From Konateibacter massiliensis (lineage in GTDB: Bacteria > Bacillota > Clostridia > Lachnospirales > Lachnospiraceae): a stretch of 49,383 nt of DNA. The notes below the pieces were generated by a model. It saw only the letters and a list, made by a program, of their open reading frames with translations, made no database searches and was not told where the DNA came from. The stretch lies in assembly GCF_900184995.1 (NCBI RefSeq), contig NZ_LT860099.1, positions 2,825,445-2,874,827 of the forward strand, written 5' to 3'. Shown piece by piece: positions 1 to 8,450 of the stretch. The translations under genes and the position numbers were made by a program. The stretch's first letter is position 1, and each line of letters starts with the position of its first letter.

Positions 1-36
1 GCAGTTTTGAAGGTATAAACCTTTAACAGTCAGATT

Positions 37-64
37 GTCACGATTTATGTCGTGGCTTTTTTTG
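37..64 (+). terminator. Intrinsic terminator of an upstream gene
   Basis: A 7-bp stem (37-43 with 50-56, one G-T pair, 6-nt loop) is followed by an eight-base T run. It ends a transcript that starts left of the window. A second small hairpin (AAGG/CCTT) lies at 10-23. Confidence 0.7.
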
Positions 65-183
65 TTTTATAGAAAATTTTCTTGAATAGTTTTATTTTGA
101 AGCAGATATCACTTATCGGGAAATTATCAAATAATTTTTTATAAATTGTTAATAAAAACAGATATATCTTTTCGAGTTTTTAT

Positions 184-191
184 GCTATAAT
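184..191 (+). promoter_or_regulatory. Candidate extended -10 promoter for the CheV-like gene
   Basis: TGCTATAAT is a perfect extended -10 element about 50 bp upstream of the chosen start. No good -35 is visible at 17 bp, which is acceptable for an extended -10 promoter. No sigma-28 (flagellar) consensus was seen. Confidence 0.45.
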
Positions 192-243
192 AAAACAAAT
201 ATGAGAAGATTTAGCTGCTATGCATAGAGAGGAAGGTAGAGAT

Positions 244-1143
244 ATGGATACAAATATACTACTAGAGAATGGTACAAACGAACTTGAGGTCTTAGAATTT
301 ACTCTTGGCGGCAATCATTATGGAATTAATGTTGCAAAAATCAGAGAAATTTTAACTTTTCAGAAAGTAACCCCGGTTCCGAACGCCCATCCATGTATTG
401 AAGGTGTATTTATGCCAAGAGATACTATGATTTCTGTTATTAACTTAAAAAAAGCAATTAATATGAATTATAATGAAGATGATACAGGATTATTTATCAT
501 TACGAATTTTAATAAATTGAACATTGCATTTCATGTAGATGCAGTGCTTGGTATACATAGAATATCTTGGGCAGATATTATTAAGCCGGATGCTACAATT
601 AACACTGCAGGAAGCGGTGTCTCAACTGGTATTATTAAAATTGACAGTAAGCTGATTATTATTTTGGATTTTGAAAAAATCGTGACAGATATCAGCCCGG
701 AAACGGGATTGAAGACATCAGAGATAGAAGCACTGGGAGAGCGTAAAAGAAATGATGCACCTATTTTAGTTTCAGAAGATTCTCCTCTTCTTAGCAAGCT
801 GATTACTGATTCCTTGAAGGCAGCAGGATATAAAAATTTGATTGTGACAGGGAACGGACAAGAAGCTTGGGATTGGCTGCTAGAGCATAAAAAAGACGGA
901 ACTTTTGAACAAAAGGTTAAATGTGTTATCACCGATATAGAAATGCCGCTGATGGACGGTCACAGATTAACTAAATTAATTAAAACAGACTCGGAGCTCT
1001 CGGTCCTTCCGGTTGTAATATTCTCATCGCTTGTCAATGAGGAAATGAGAAGAAAGGGAGTGCAGTTAGGTGCAGACGCACAGCTTTCCAAGCCAGAGAT
1101 TGGGAATTTAGTTTCAGAGATTGATAAGCTGTTAGCAAAATAA
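244..1143 (+). CDS. cheV: CheV-like chemotaxis adaptor (CheW domain plus receiver domain)
   Basis: The 299-residue protein has an N-terminal CheW-like domain (about residues 10-155) and a C-terminal response-regulator receiver domain (about 170-299). The receiver shows an acidic pocket (SEDSP), the likely phospho-acceptor aspartate in TDIEMPLMDG, and the conserved lysine in LSKPE. CheV proteins couple chemoreceptors to the kinase CheA, and phosphorylation of the receiver tunes that coupling. I chose ATG 244 because AGAGGAAGG sits just upstream of it; an in-frame ATG at 220 precedes that site and has none of its own. No other chemotaxis or flagellar gene is in the window. A terminator follows. 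Confidence 0.85.
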   Translation: MDTNILLENGTNELEVLEFTLGGNHYGINVAKIREILTFQKVTPVPNAHPCIEGVFMPRDTMISVINLKKAINMNYNEDDTGLFIITNFNKLNIAFHVDAVLGIHRISWADIIKPDATINTAGSGVSTGIIKIDSKLIIILDFEKIVTDISPETGLKTSEIEALGERKRNDAPILVSEDSPLLSKLITDSLKAAGYKNLIVTGNGQEAWDWLLEHKKDGTFEQKVKCVITDIEMPLMDGHRLTKLIKTDSELSVLPVVIFSSLVNEEMRRKGVQLGADAQLSKPEIGNLVSEIDKLLAK

Positions 1144-1151
1144 GCAGATAG

Positions 1152-1193
1152 AAAAGTTCTTATTCGTGAGAGAAAAGGGATAAGGACTTTTTT
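1152..1193 (+). terminator. Intrinsic terminator after the CheV-like gene
   Basis: AAAGTTCTTAT pairs with ATAAGGACTTT (one G-T pair) across a loop of about 16 nt and runs into a T tract. It separates the CheV-like gene from the Sir2-like gene. Confidence 0.65.
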
Positions 1194-1236
1194 GAGTGAA
1201 ATTATTTAAGAAAAAGAAGTAAAAGGAAAAGGTTAT

Positions 1237-2043
1237 ATGGCAACCTCGATACAGGAAATAGTTGAATTAATACAAAAAGCAGACAAGGTTTTAATTGGAA
1301 TTGGAAAAGAATTTTCTTGTGAAAAGCTTGATTTATCGGGGAATGATGTGTATCAAGCTTATTTTGGGAAAAAAATATCCAAGGAGTATGAAGAGACAGA
1401 TTGGCTGCTAGAGACAATCCAAAAGTACTATCTTGCATCTTTGGATTTCAAAGATGATGGCAGGGTTCTTGAGGCTTACAAAAGCTTATTCGATATAGTC
1501 GGGGATAAGGACTATTATATTGTGAATATGAATGGTGATGTATTGCTTCAAAGAGCTGGGTTTTCAGAAGAAAAAGTTGTTTATCCATGCGGAAACAGAA
1601 TGCACTATCAATGCCAGAATAATTGCAGTGATGAGGTCACAAGCAGTGAGAGCATAGATGATGAGCTACTTTCGCTTATTGGCAGTGCATCTGTTAAATT
1701 AAGTGAAATAAAGCGCCCTAAGTGTAAAAAATGCGGGAAGAATTTAGTTTATAACCGTGTTGAAAATAAAAACTATTGTGAGACAGGATATTTGGATAAG
1801 TGGAAGGAATATACAGAATGGACGGCACGAACATTAAACAAAAAGCTTTGCGTGCTTGAATTGGGAGTAAATTTCCAATTTCCAACTGTAATAAGGTGGC
1901 CATTTGAGAAAATTGCGTTCATCAATAACAAAGCAGATTTTATTCGAGTAAACGAAAAATACAGTCAGTTAAGCAGTGAGCTGGCAGATAAGGGAATTCG
2001 GATTGAAAAAAATGCAATTGATTTTTTATTAAATATAAAGTAG
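1237..2043 (+). CDS. Divergent Sir2-fold protein lacking the canonical catalytic histidine
   Basis: The 268-residue protein has the outline of a Sir2 (NAD-dependent deacylase) fold. It has an N-terminal nucleotide-binding segment (KADKVLIGIGKEFS, residues 14-27), a segment aligning with the TxNxDxLhxxAG motif (VNMNGDVLLQRAGF, about 96-109), four likely zinc cysteines (C126, C130, C163, C166) and a Sir2-like C-terminus (LELGVNFQFPTVIRWPFEK). Where sirtuins have the catalytic HG, this protein reads PCG, with Cys118 in place of His. It may therefore bind NAD or ADP-ribose derivatives without ordinary deacetylase activity, or use other chemistry. The ribosome site AAAAGG precedes ATG 1237. The next gene follows 36 bp downstream, so the two may be co-transcribed. 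The family call is by motif; substrate unknown. Confidence 0.6.
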   Translation: MATSIQEIVELIQKADKVLIGIGKEFSCEKLDLSGNDVYQAYFGKKISKEYEETDWLLETIQKYYLASLDFKDDGRVLEAYKSLFDIVGDKDYYIVNMNGDVLLQRAGFSEEKVVYPCGNRMHYQCQNNCSDEVTSSESIDDELLSLIGSASVKLSEIKRPKCKKCGKNLVYNRVENKNYCETGYLDKWKEYTEWTARTLNKKLCVLELGVNFQFPTVIRWPFEKIAFINNKADFIRVNEKYSQLSSELADKGIRIEKNAIDFLLNIK

Positions 2044-2079
2044 GAGTATAAGCTCAAATTAACATGAGGAGGAAGAGGT

Positions 2080-3846
2080 ATGGGACAAGAGGACTACCTA
2101 AACAGTTTATTAAATTCTCTTACTGATACGGAAGAGAAAAGAGATAGTTCTTTAGAAACGAAGCTTGACAAAGAGGAAGAAATTGTCATAGATCCGCTTG
2201 AGGGAATGTCTGCAAATAATGGAAATGCGTCAGTTGATATATTTGCAGATAGCGGAGAGGAAGAACCATTGGTAGACGTATTTGTAGATAACGGAGAGGA
2301 AGAACCACTGGAGGACATCTTCGCAGATTCCGGAGAGGAAGAACCACTGGAAGACGTATTTGCAGATAATGGAGAGGAAGAACCACTGGAGGATATCTTT
2401 GCAGATAGCGGAGAAGAAGAACCGATAGAGGACGTATTTGCAGATGGCGGAGAGGAAGAGCCACTGGAGGACGTATTTGCAGATAACGGCGAAGAAGAGC
2501 CGCTGGAGGATATCTTTGCAGATAACGGAGAGGAAGAGCCACTGGAGGATATCTTTGCCGACAACGGAGAGGAAGAGCCTCAGACGGATGCTTTGTCAGA
2601 CGACGAGGAATACGATCCGCTTGCAGATATATTTGTAAATAATAATTATGTAGATTCGTCCGAGAATGAAGAGACAGACGATGCTGAAGACGATCTAATC
2701 AGAGATATTATAAATGAATACGACGCAATGGGTGAAATGCTTGAAGATGCAGAGGAAATAACAGAGGCTTCCGAGGATGGGGAAGCATTGTTAAACAGCA
2801 TCGAGGGAATGTTAGGCAATTTGGAGGATGAAGAGGCTATCCTGCAGAATTCAGACCGGAAAGTGGTTACGAATGACAGTCCGGAGGAAGCGGAAGATAT
2901 TTTTGCCATGTTGAACAATAGCGGAGAAACCGTTGACTTAGAGACAGGGGCAAGTGAGGAGCCGGATGTAAAAAATATATTTGATGAGGATTTAATGAAG
3001 CTACTAGGGGAGGAAGACCTTTCAGGAGAAGAAGCCTGGCTAGGAGAGGAAGAGACTGAGGATTTCCTTTTAGCAGATGGAAAGGGAACAAAAATGGCAG
3101 AAGAAGTGAAAGATAAAAAGAAGGAAAAAGGCGGCTTATTTTCAAAAGTTTTCAAAGGAAAAGAAGAAAAGGAAACGAAAGCGGACGGGGAGAATGTAGA
3201 AGAGTCTGCACCGAAAGAGAAGCCGAAAAAGGAAAAGAAGGAAAAACCGAAGAAAGAGAAAAAAGAAAAAAAAGAGAAGAAACCAAAGAAAGAAAAACCT
3301 AAGAAGGAAAAGGTGAAAAAGCCGGAGGTTATTGAGGAGCCGTTGCCGCCATTACATAAAGGCCAGGTTGTGGCAATCTTTGTTTTATGTATCTCAATCG
3401 GAGCATTTGTCATAATCTGCTCTAAGCTTATTCCATACACAATAAGTGTATCAGCGGCGCAAAACTATTATGAGAGAGAAGACTACGAAAATGCTTATCG
3501 TGAGCTGCAAGGGCTGACGATTCAGGAGTCAGATACAGAGCTTTATCATAAGGCTCAGACCATTATGCTTATAAAAAATCAATGGGATTCTTATACGAGC
3601 TATGACAGTCTTGGAATGACACAGGAGGCACTGAGTTCCTTGTTAAAGGGTGTTTCTAACTATGATGAATTTTATTCGGCGGCTGAGCAGTATGGTGTAT
3701 CAGCTTATTACGATACTATGCTGGAACAAATCACAAGTGAGTTAAGTGCAAAATATGAGGTATCTCTTGAAACTGCAAGAGTGATAAATGAGTCAGAGGA
3801 TGCGGAAACATACTCAGCACAAATTTACAGTATTATAGAGCAATAA
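2080..3846 (+). CDS. Acidic tandem-repeat single-pass membrane protein, function unknown
   Basis: I do not recognise this 588-residue protein. Visible parts in order: a short N-terminus (MGQEDYLNSLLNSLTD); nine copies of a 13-residue repeat of the form EDIFADNGEEEPL (about residues 52-168); a long acidic stretch to about 340; a block of about 75 residues rich in KEK, KPKKEK and KKEKK; one transmembrane helix (about 430-450, VVAIFVLCISIGAFVIIC); and a C-terminal part of about 130 residues resembling a TPR-type helical domain (AAQNYYEREDYENAYRELQG). With the basic block before the helix, the positive-inside rule puts the repeats in the cytoplasm and the C-terminus outside. AGGAGG precedes the start and a strong terminator follows the stop. 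Confidence 0.75.
   Translation: MGQEDYLNSLLNSLTDTEEKRDSSLETKLDKEEEIVIDPLEGMSANNGNASVDIFADSGEEEPLVDVFVDNGEEEPLEDIFADSGEEEPLEDVFADNGEEEPLEDIFADSGEEEPIEDVFADGGEEEPLEDVFADNGEEEPLEDIFADNGEEEPLEDIFADNGEEEPQTDALSDDEEYDPLADIFVNNNYVDSSENEETDDAEDDLIRDIINEYDAMGEMLEDAEEITEASEDGEALLNSIEGMLGNLEDEEAILQNSDRKVVTNDSPEEAEDIFAMLNNSGETVDLETGASEEPDVKNIFDEDLMKLLGEEDLSGEEAWLGEEETEDFLLADGKGTKMAEEVKDKKKEKGGLFSKVFKGKEEKETKADGENVEESAPKEKPKKEKKEKPKKEKKEKKEKKPKKEKPKKEKVKKPEVIEEPLPPLHKGQVVAIFVLCISIGAFVIICSKLIPYTISVSAAQNYYEREDYENAYRELQGLTIQESDTELYHKAQTIMLIKNQWDSYTSYDSLGMTQEALSSLLKGVSNYDEFYSAAEQYGVSAYYDTMLEQITSELSAKYEVSLETARVINESEDAETYSAQIYSIIEQ
2233..2583 (+). repeat. Nine 39-bp in-frame tandem repeats encoding acidic 13-mers
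   Basis: Nine consecutive 39-bp units encode D-(I/V)-F-A-D-(S/N/G)-G-E-E-E-P-(L/I/Q) plus a joining residue. A tenth, degenerate unit follows (TDALSDDEEYDPL). Units differ mostly by synonymous changes and S/N/G swaps. This kind of repeat expands and contracts easily, so copy number may vary between strains. Confidence 0.9.
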
Positions 3847-3864
3847 ATAGATTTAAGGGAGAAG

Positions 3865-3890
3865 GAATGTGCTTTGGCACATTCTTTTTT
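3865..3890 (+). terminator. Intrinsic terminator
   Basis: GAATGTGC pairs with GCACATTC across a 4-nt loop and is followed by TTTTTT. It ends the unit carrying the Sir2-like and repeat-protein genes. Confidence 0.85.
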
Positions 3891-3978
3891 CATAAATCTA
3901 CAAATAAGGATAGGAATTTTTAGGATTGTGTTTTATAATAAAAAAAGGTTTCTATAACTCATATTATGGAGGAAAGAC

Positions 3979-4599
3979 ATGATAGGAATAATTGACTACG
4001 ATGCCGGTAATTTAAAGAGCGTGGAAAAAGCATTGAATTTTCTGGGAGAAGAGGTTATAGTTTCCCGTGACAGAGCTGCTTTGCTGCATGCTGACAAGGT
4101 GATATTGCCAGGGGTAGGAGCCTTTGGTGATGCAATGCATAATTTAAAAAAATATGAGCTTGATAAGGTGCTTCATGAAATAGCGGCGATGAATAAGCCG
4201 TTTATGGGAATATGCCTGGGATTACAGCTATTATTTGAATATAGTGAGGAAAGTCCCGGTGTGGAAGGGCTTGGAGTTTTAAAAGGGAAAATTCTTAGAA
4301 TTCCGGATAAGCAGGATTTAAAGGTTCCTCACATTGGCTGGAATTCTCTAAAATTGATGAATAACGGGACTCTGTTTCAGGGAATCGAGGACGAAGCGTA
4401 TGTCTATTTTGTTCATTCCTATTATTTAAAGGCAGAGGATGAGACTATCGTAAAGGCAGCAACGGATTACGGCACGGTTATTCATGCTTCTGTCGAGCAG
4501 GGCAATATTTTTGCGTGTCAGTTCCATCCGGAAAAAAGCAGTACGGTAGGGCTTAAAATACTGAACAATTTTGCAAAGCTGAATAAGGAGGAAAAGTAG
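3979..4599 (+). CDS. hisH: Imidazole glycerol phosphate synthase, glutamine amidotransferase subunit HisH
   Basis: HisH releases ammonia from glutamine and passes it to HisF, which makes imidazole glycerol phosphate and AICAR in histidine biosynthesis. The 206-residue length is normal. The class I amidotransferase triad is visible: Cys79 in the nucleophile elbow (FMGICLGLQLL), and His183 and Glu185 in CQFHPEKS. PGVGAFGDAM (about 45-53) is the usual oxyanion-strand region. AGGAGG-like GGAGGAA precedes ATG 3979. The stop abuts the hisF start directly (TAG-ATG), consistent with translational coupling of the two subunits. Confidence 0.97.
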   Translation: MIGIIDYDAGNLKSVEKALNFLGEEVIVSRDRAALLHADKVILPGVGAFGDAMHNLKKYELDKVLHEIAAMNKPFMGICLGLQLLFEYSEESPGVEGLGVLKGKILRIPDKQDLKVPHIGWNSLKLMNNGTLFQGIEDEAYVYFVHSYYLKAEDETIVKAATDYGTVIHASVEQGNIFACQFHPEKSSTVGLKILNNFAKLNKEEK

Positions 4600-5361
4600 A
4601 TGCATACAAAGAGAATTATTCCTTGCTTAGACGTTTGTAATGCGAGAGTTGTAAAAGGCGTTAATTTTGTGAATTTACAGGACGCAGGTGATCCGGTCGA
4701 GATAGCGGCGGCGTATGATAAAGCCGGTGCGGATGAGGTGGTGTTTCTGGATATTACCGCTACGTCAGATGCAAGGAATACTGTGGTTGACATGGTAAGA
4801 AGGGTGGCAGAAAAAGTCTTCATCCCTTTTACTGTGGGCGGAGGAATCCGTACTGTGGATGACTTTAAGGTACTTCTCCGTGAAGGTGCGGACAAGATAT
4901 CTATCAATTCTGCGGCTATCAACAACCCCAATTTAATCAGCGAGGCGGCTGAAAAATTCGGAAGCCAGTGCGTTGTAGTTGCGATTGATGCCAGAAAAAG
5001 AGAGGATGGCTCAGGCTGGAATATATATAAAAACGGCGGAAGAATTGATATGGGAATCGATGCGATTGAGTGGGCAATGCAGGCGGACAGGCTCGGAGCA
5101 GGAGAAATTCTTCTCACAAGCATGGACTGTGACGGGACAAAGGCAGGATATGATCTTGAATTGACCAGACTGATTGCGGAAAATGTTTCGGTTCCGGTTA
5201 TTGCATCAGGAGGTGCCGGTACAAAAGAGCACTTTTATGAGGCATTGACAGAGGGGAAGGCAGATGCTGCATTGGCAGCCTCCTTGTTTCACTATAAGGA
5301 GCTTGAGATAAACGAGGTAAAACGTTACTTGAGGGAGAAGAATGTTCCGATAAGGCTATAA
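4600..5361 (+). CDS. hisF: Imidazole glycerol phosphate synthase, cyclase subunit HisF
   Basis: The 253-residue TIM barrel is the normal HisF length. The two catalytic aspartates are in place: Asp11 ([14 protein letters not shown]) and Asp130 (VVAIDARK). The phosphate-binding loops TVGGGIRT and IASGGAGT are present. It works with HisH from the adjoining gene. An AAGGAGG ribosome site lies inside the end of hisH. No other histidine gene is in the window, so this pair is separated from the rest of the pathway or sits at one end of a split his cluster. Confidence 0.97.
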   Translation: MHTKRIIPCLDVCNARVVKGVNFVNLQDAGDPVEIAAAYDKAGADEVVFLDITATSDARNTVVDMVRRVAEKVFIPFTVGGGIRTVDDFKVLLREGADKISINSAAINNPNLISEAAEKFGSQCVVVAIDARKREDGSGWNIYKNGGRIDMGIDAIEWAMQADRLGAGEILLTSMDCDGTKAGYDLELTRLIAENVSVPVIASGGAGTKEHFYEALTEGKADAALAASLFHYKELEINEVKRYLREKNVPIRL

Positions 5362-5382
5362 AAGGAAGTTGAGGTGAAGGTG

Positions 5383-6057
5383 ATGCCACCGATTAACAAT
5401 GATTGGCTGGAGCCGTTAAAAGGAGAATTTCGAAAAGAATATTATAAAAATTTACACAAGAAGATAGTGGAAGAATATAACGCGCGTCAGGTTTTTCCGG
5501 ACCCTGATGATATTTTCAATGCATTTCATTTGACACCGCTTAGTAAGGTAAAGGTTGTTATTCTGGGACAGGACCCTTACCATGATAACGGCCAGGCACA
5601 TGGAGTATGCTTTTCCGTGAAACCGGAGGTGGAAACACCGCCGTCTCTTGTAAACATTTATAAGGAGCTGCATGATGACTTAGGCTGTTATGTGCCAAAC
5701 AACGGTCATCTGGTCAAATGGGTGCAGCAGGGTGTATTGCTCTTGAATACTGTGCTCACTGTGCGGGCTCATCAGGCAAATTCCCACAGGGGAATCGGCT
5801 GGGAGGAGTTTACCGATGCGGCAATCCGTATTTTAAATGAGCAGGACAGACCGATTGTCTATATATTATGGGGAAAGCCGGCACAGAGCAAAAAGGAAAT
5901 GCTGAACAATCCAAAGCATCTTATTTTGGAAGCACCTCATCCAAGTCCCCTCTCGGCATACAGAGGTTTCTTTGGAAGCAAGCCGTTTAGTAAGGCCAAC
6001 CAGTTTTTGGAGGCAAATGGGCTGGAGGCAATTGACTGGCAGATAGAGAATATATAA
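5383..6057 (+). CDS. ung: Uracil-DNA glycosylase (family 1)
   Basis: This enzyme removes uracil from DNA as the first step of base excision repair. The 224-residue protein has the family 1 water-activating loop GQDPYHDNGQAHG and the DNA-intercalating HPSPLSAYRGFFG motif near the C-terminus. ATG 5383 is preferred, with GAGG eight bases upstream; in-frame GTG codons at 5374 and 5380 are alternatives. The gene starts about 20 bp after hisF and is probably read with hisHF, although the functions are unrelated. Confidence 0.95.
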   Translation: MPPINNDWLEPLKGEFRKEYYKNLHKKIVEEYNARQVFPDPDDIFNAFHLTPLSKVKVVILGQDPYHDNGQAHGVCFSVKPEVETPPSLVNIYKELHDDLGCYVPNNGHLVKWVQQGVLLLNTVLTVRAHQANSHRGIGWEEFTDAAIRILNEQDRPIVYILWGKPAQSKKEMLNNPKHLILEAPHPSPLSAYRGFFGSKPFSKANQFLEANGLEAIDWQIENI

Positions 6058-6096
6058 TAATCATAATTTAGTGAGATTAATAGGAATAATCAAACC

Positions 6097-6112
6097 CTCC
6101 ACTATAACACCA
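6097..6112 (+). promoter_or_regulatory. Candidate regulator site upstream of merR gene (copy 1)
   Basis: CTCCACTATAACACCA lies about 50 bp upstream of the MerR-family gene. Fourteen of its 16 bases recur at 6905-6920, just before the ABC operon. A sequence shared by the upstream regions of a MerR regulator and its neighbour suggests a common operator. That is inference; spacing to a promoter could not be fixed. Confidence 0.4.
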
Positions 6113-6160
6113 GACTTTTTGTTTGAGGTAAAATTTGATGTAAGTAGGAGGTATGCATCA

Positions 6161-6901
6161 ATGAATTCTTATAAAACTGCTGAAATTGCAGCAATAATAG
6201 GGATACATCCCAATACGGTACGGCTTTATGAGGAATTAGAGCTTATACCAAAGCCTAAAAGGCAGTCCAACGGCTACCGTGTTTTTACGGATTTTCATGT
6301 GGAGCAATTTCAGCTTGCACGTCTTGCGTTTCAAGTTGAGGTACTGCAGAATGGTCTGCGAAAGAAAATCATTCAAATGGTTAAAAAATCGGCAGCAGGT
6401 GATTTTGAAACAGCGCTTGTGCTTACACGGGAATATTTAGAGCAGGTCAGACAAGAACGCGAGAACGCAGAAGAAGCGATTTATATTGTGGAGCAGGTTT
6501 TAAACGGTTTCCATGAAAATACACATTTTTTTAAGAGAAAAGAAGTGTCGAAATATCTAAATATTTCTATGGATACACTGCGAAATTGGGAAATGAATGG
6601 TCTTTTGACTGTCAAACGCAGGCAAAACGGGTATCGTGTATATACGGATGAGGATATACAAATATTAAAGATTATTCGTTCACTGCGATGCGCTAATTAT
6701 TCTTTAGAGGCTATTTTGCGTATGCTTTGTCAGTTATCTGAAAATCCAAATGCAGATATCAAGAAAGCTCTAAATACACCCAACGCTGATGCGGATATTA
6801 TCGCAGTATGCGACAAGCTGATTAGTTCTTTATGTGATGCGGAGAATAATGCACAGAAAATGATTTATAAGTTAGAAAAAATGAAAACTAAATTTTTATA
6901 A
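6161..6901 (+). CDS. MerR-family regulator with two MerR-type DNA-binding domains
   Basis: The 246-residue protein has two MerR-like winged-helix segments. One is at the N-terminus (YKTAEIAAIIGIHPNTVRLY, ending NGYRVFTDFHVEQFQLARL) and the other in the C-terminal half (FFKRKEVSKYLNISMDTLRN, ending NGYRVYTDEDIQILKIIRSL). Helical linkers follow each. Usual MerR proteins have one such domain plus a coiled coil and an effector domain; here no effector domain is evident. I chose ATG 6161 because TAGGAGG lies nine bases upstream; the frame stays open further upstream without a good ribosome site. It precedes a two-gene ABC exporter and probably controls it. Confidence 0.8.
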   Translation: MNSYKTAEIAAIIGIHPNTVRLYEELELIPKPKRQSNGYRVFTDFHVEQFQLARLAFQVEVLQNGLRKKIIQMVKKSAAGDFETALVLTREYLEQVRQERENAEEAIYIVEQVLNGFHENTHFFKRKEVSKYLNISMDTLRNWEMNGLLTVKRRQNGYRVYTDEDIQILKIIRSLRCANYSLEAILRMLCQLSENPNADIKKALNTPNADADIIAVCDKLISSLCDAENNAQKMIYKLEKMKTKFL

Positions 6902-6904
6902 ACG

Positions 6905-6920
6905 CTCCACTTTACCACCA
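6905..6920 (+). promoter_or_regulatory. Candidate regulator site upstream of ABC operon (copy 2)
   Basis: CTCCACTTTACCACCA matches 14 of 16 bases of the site at 6097-6112. Its 3' end forms the left arm of the hairpin at 6914-6937, so binding could overlap a transcription-termination decision. Confidence 0.4.
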
Positions 6921-6943
6921 ATGTTTCTGTTGGTGGTATTTTT
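6914..6943 (+). terminator. Intrinsic terminator between merR gene and ABC operon
   Basis: ACCACCAA pairs perfectly with TTGGTGGT across an 8-nt loop and is followed by ATTTTTT. It lies 27 bp upstream of the ABC ATPase gene and could end the merR transcript or attenuate readthrough. Confidence 0.75.
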
Positions 6944-6970
6944 TATATATCATAGAAAGGAGGCAGTAAG

Positions 6971-7687
6971 ATGCAGGAAGTAATTAGGGTTGAAGAACTT
7001 ACAAAATCGTATGGTAAGCTGATTGCGGTAGATAATGTAAGCTTGTCAGTAAGGCGCGGTATGTTTTTTGGTCTGCTTGGAGCAAACGGAGCAGGCAAAA
7101 GTACGACGTTGGAGTGTATGTTAGGAATTCAAAAGGTAGACAGCGGAAAAATAACTATTTTAGGAATGAATCCGCTGACAGAGCGAAAAAAATTATTTGA
7201 AAAGGTAGGTGTTCAATTTCAGGAAGCTAATTATCAGGAAAAAATTACGGTATCAGAGCTTTGCGAGGTTACAGCGTCACTATATCAAAAATCGGTAAAC
7301 TATGTTGATTTACTAACCGAATTTGGTATTTTTGATAAACAAAAAAGTCCTGTGTGCGAATTGTCAGGAGGTCAAAGGCAGCGTTTATTTCTTGTTCTTG
7401 CCCTTATTCCTGATGCAGAGGTTATTTTTTTGGATGAATTGACGACAGGGCTTGATGCGAAGGCTCGCCGGGGTGTCTGGAAGATTCTTTCCGATTTAAA
7501 AGAAAAAGGATTGACAATTATGTTGACTTCTCATTTTATGGATGAGATTGAAGCCCTGTGTGATCAGATTTGCATTTTGAAACAAGGTAAAATCGTATTC
7601 AGCGGTACTGTACCAGAAGCAATTCATGCAAGTCCCTATGATAAACTGGAGGACGCTTATCTTTGGTTTTCAGATGAGGAGGTATAA
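6971..7687 (+). CDS. ABC transporter ATP-binding protein (exporter type)
   Basis: The 238-residue ATPase has Walker A GANGAGKST, signature LSGGQRQR, Walker B VIFLDELTTGLD and the switch histidine in MLTSHFMDE. It resembles the ATPases of ABC-2 type exporters (drug, lantibiotic or polyketide self-resistance types). AAGGAGG precedes ATG 6971. The permease gene starts one base after its stop, so the two form a pair. Substrate unknown; a MerR regulator next door makes a toxic or foreign compound plausible. Confidence 0.92.
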   Translation: MQEVIRVEELTKSYGKLIAVDNVSLSVRRGMFFGLLGANGAGKSTTLECMLGIQKVDSGKITILGMNPLTERKKLFEKVGVQFQEANYQEKITVSELCEVTASLYQKSVNYVDLLTEFGIFDKQKSPVCELSGGQRQRLFLVLALIPDAEVIFLDELTTGLDAKARRGVWKILSDLKEKGLTIMLTSHFMDEIEALCDQICILKQGKIVFSGTVPEAIHASPYDKLEDAYLWFSDEEV

Positions 7688-7688
7688 G

Positions 7689-8432
7689 ATGAGAACTTTT
7701 ATTATAATGCTGAAAACAGAATGGAAGCTTTCTCTGCGAGGAATGGATATGTTTATTTTTGCTATTTGTATGCCGCTTGCAGCATTGGTCATGCTTGGTA
7801 TCATTTATGGGAATAAGCCAGCCTTTGAGGGGGCAGAGTATAGCTTTTTGGAACAGTCTTTTGGTGCACTGACAACGATTGCAATTTGTGCAGGCGGTGT
7901 TATGGGGCTGCCGTTAGTTGTGTCAGACTATCGCAGCAAAAAAATATTGAAGAGATTTAAAGTAACACCGATTAGTCCATCCATGATTTTGCTGGTACAA
8001 GTTGTTATCTATACATTCTATTCGATTGTATCCTTGCTTCTTCTCTATCTCGTTGCAGCAAGTGCTTTTGACTATCGGCTTCAAGGCTCACCGCTTTATT
8101 TTGGAGGAGGTTATATCTTAGTAATGCTATCAATGTTCAGCGTTGGAATAATGGTGGGCGGTATAGCTCCCAATACCAAAATTGCCGGTGTTATTGCAAG
8201 CCTATTATACTTTCCGATGCTCTTATTTTCCGGAGCAACACTGCCATATGAGGTTATGCCCGCGACGCTTCAAAGAGTTGCCGATATGTTACCTCTGACA
8301 CAAGGAATAAAAATCCTTAAAGCTGCTTCACTGGGGCTTGATATGGATGGTACATCAGTTCCGATTTTAGTTATGACGGTTCTCGCTGTTGTTTGCGGCA
8401 CGATTTCAATTAGGTTTTTTCGGTGGGAATAA
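7689..8432 (+). CDS. ABC-2 type transporter permease
   Basis: The 247-residue membrane protein has about six hydrophobic segments, typical of ABC-2 permeases. It partners the ATPase immediately upstream. The start is ATG 7689, one base past the ATPase stop, with GAGGAGG in the end of the upstream gene; the frame extends further upstream but overlaps the ATPase. KTEWKLSLRGMDMFIFAICMP is the usual N-terminal helix entry of the family. A two-way terminator follows. Confidence 0.88.
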   Translation: MRTFIIMLKTEWKLSLRGMDMFIFAICMPLAALVMLGIIYGNKPAFEGAEYSFLEQSFGALTTIAICAGGVMGLPLVVSDYRSKKILKRFKVTPISPSMILLVQVVIYTFYSIVSLLLLYLVAASAFDYRLQGSPLYFGGGYILVMLSMFSVGIMVGGIAPNTKIAGVIASLLYFPMLLFSGATLPYEVMPATLQRVADMLPLTQGIKILKAASLGLDMDGTSVPILVMTVLAVVCGTISIRFFRWE

Positions 8433-8450
8433 GATAGATTTATAGAAAGA

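Noticed and set aside
2094-3440. Long minus-strand open frames rich in Ser and Phe opposite the acidic repeat gene
   Set aside because: They arise from the GAA/GAG-rich composition of the plus-strand gene and lack ribosome sites.
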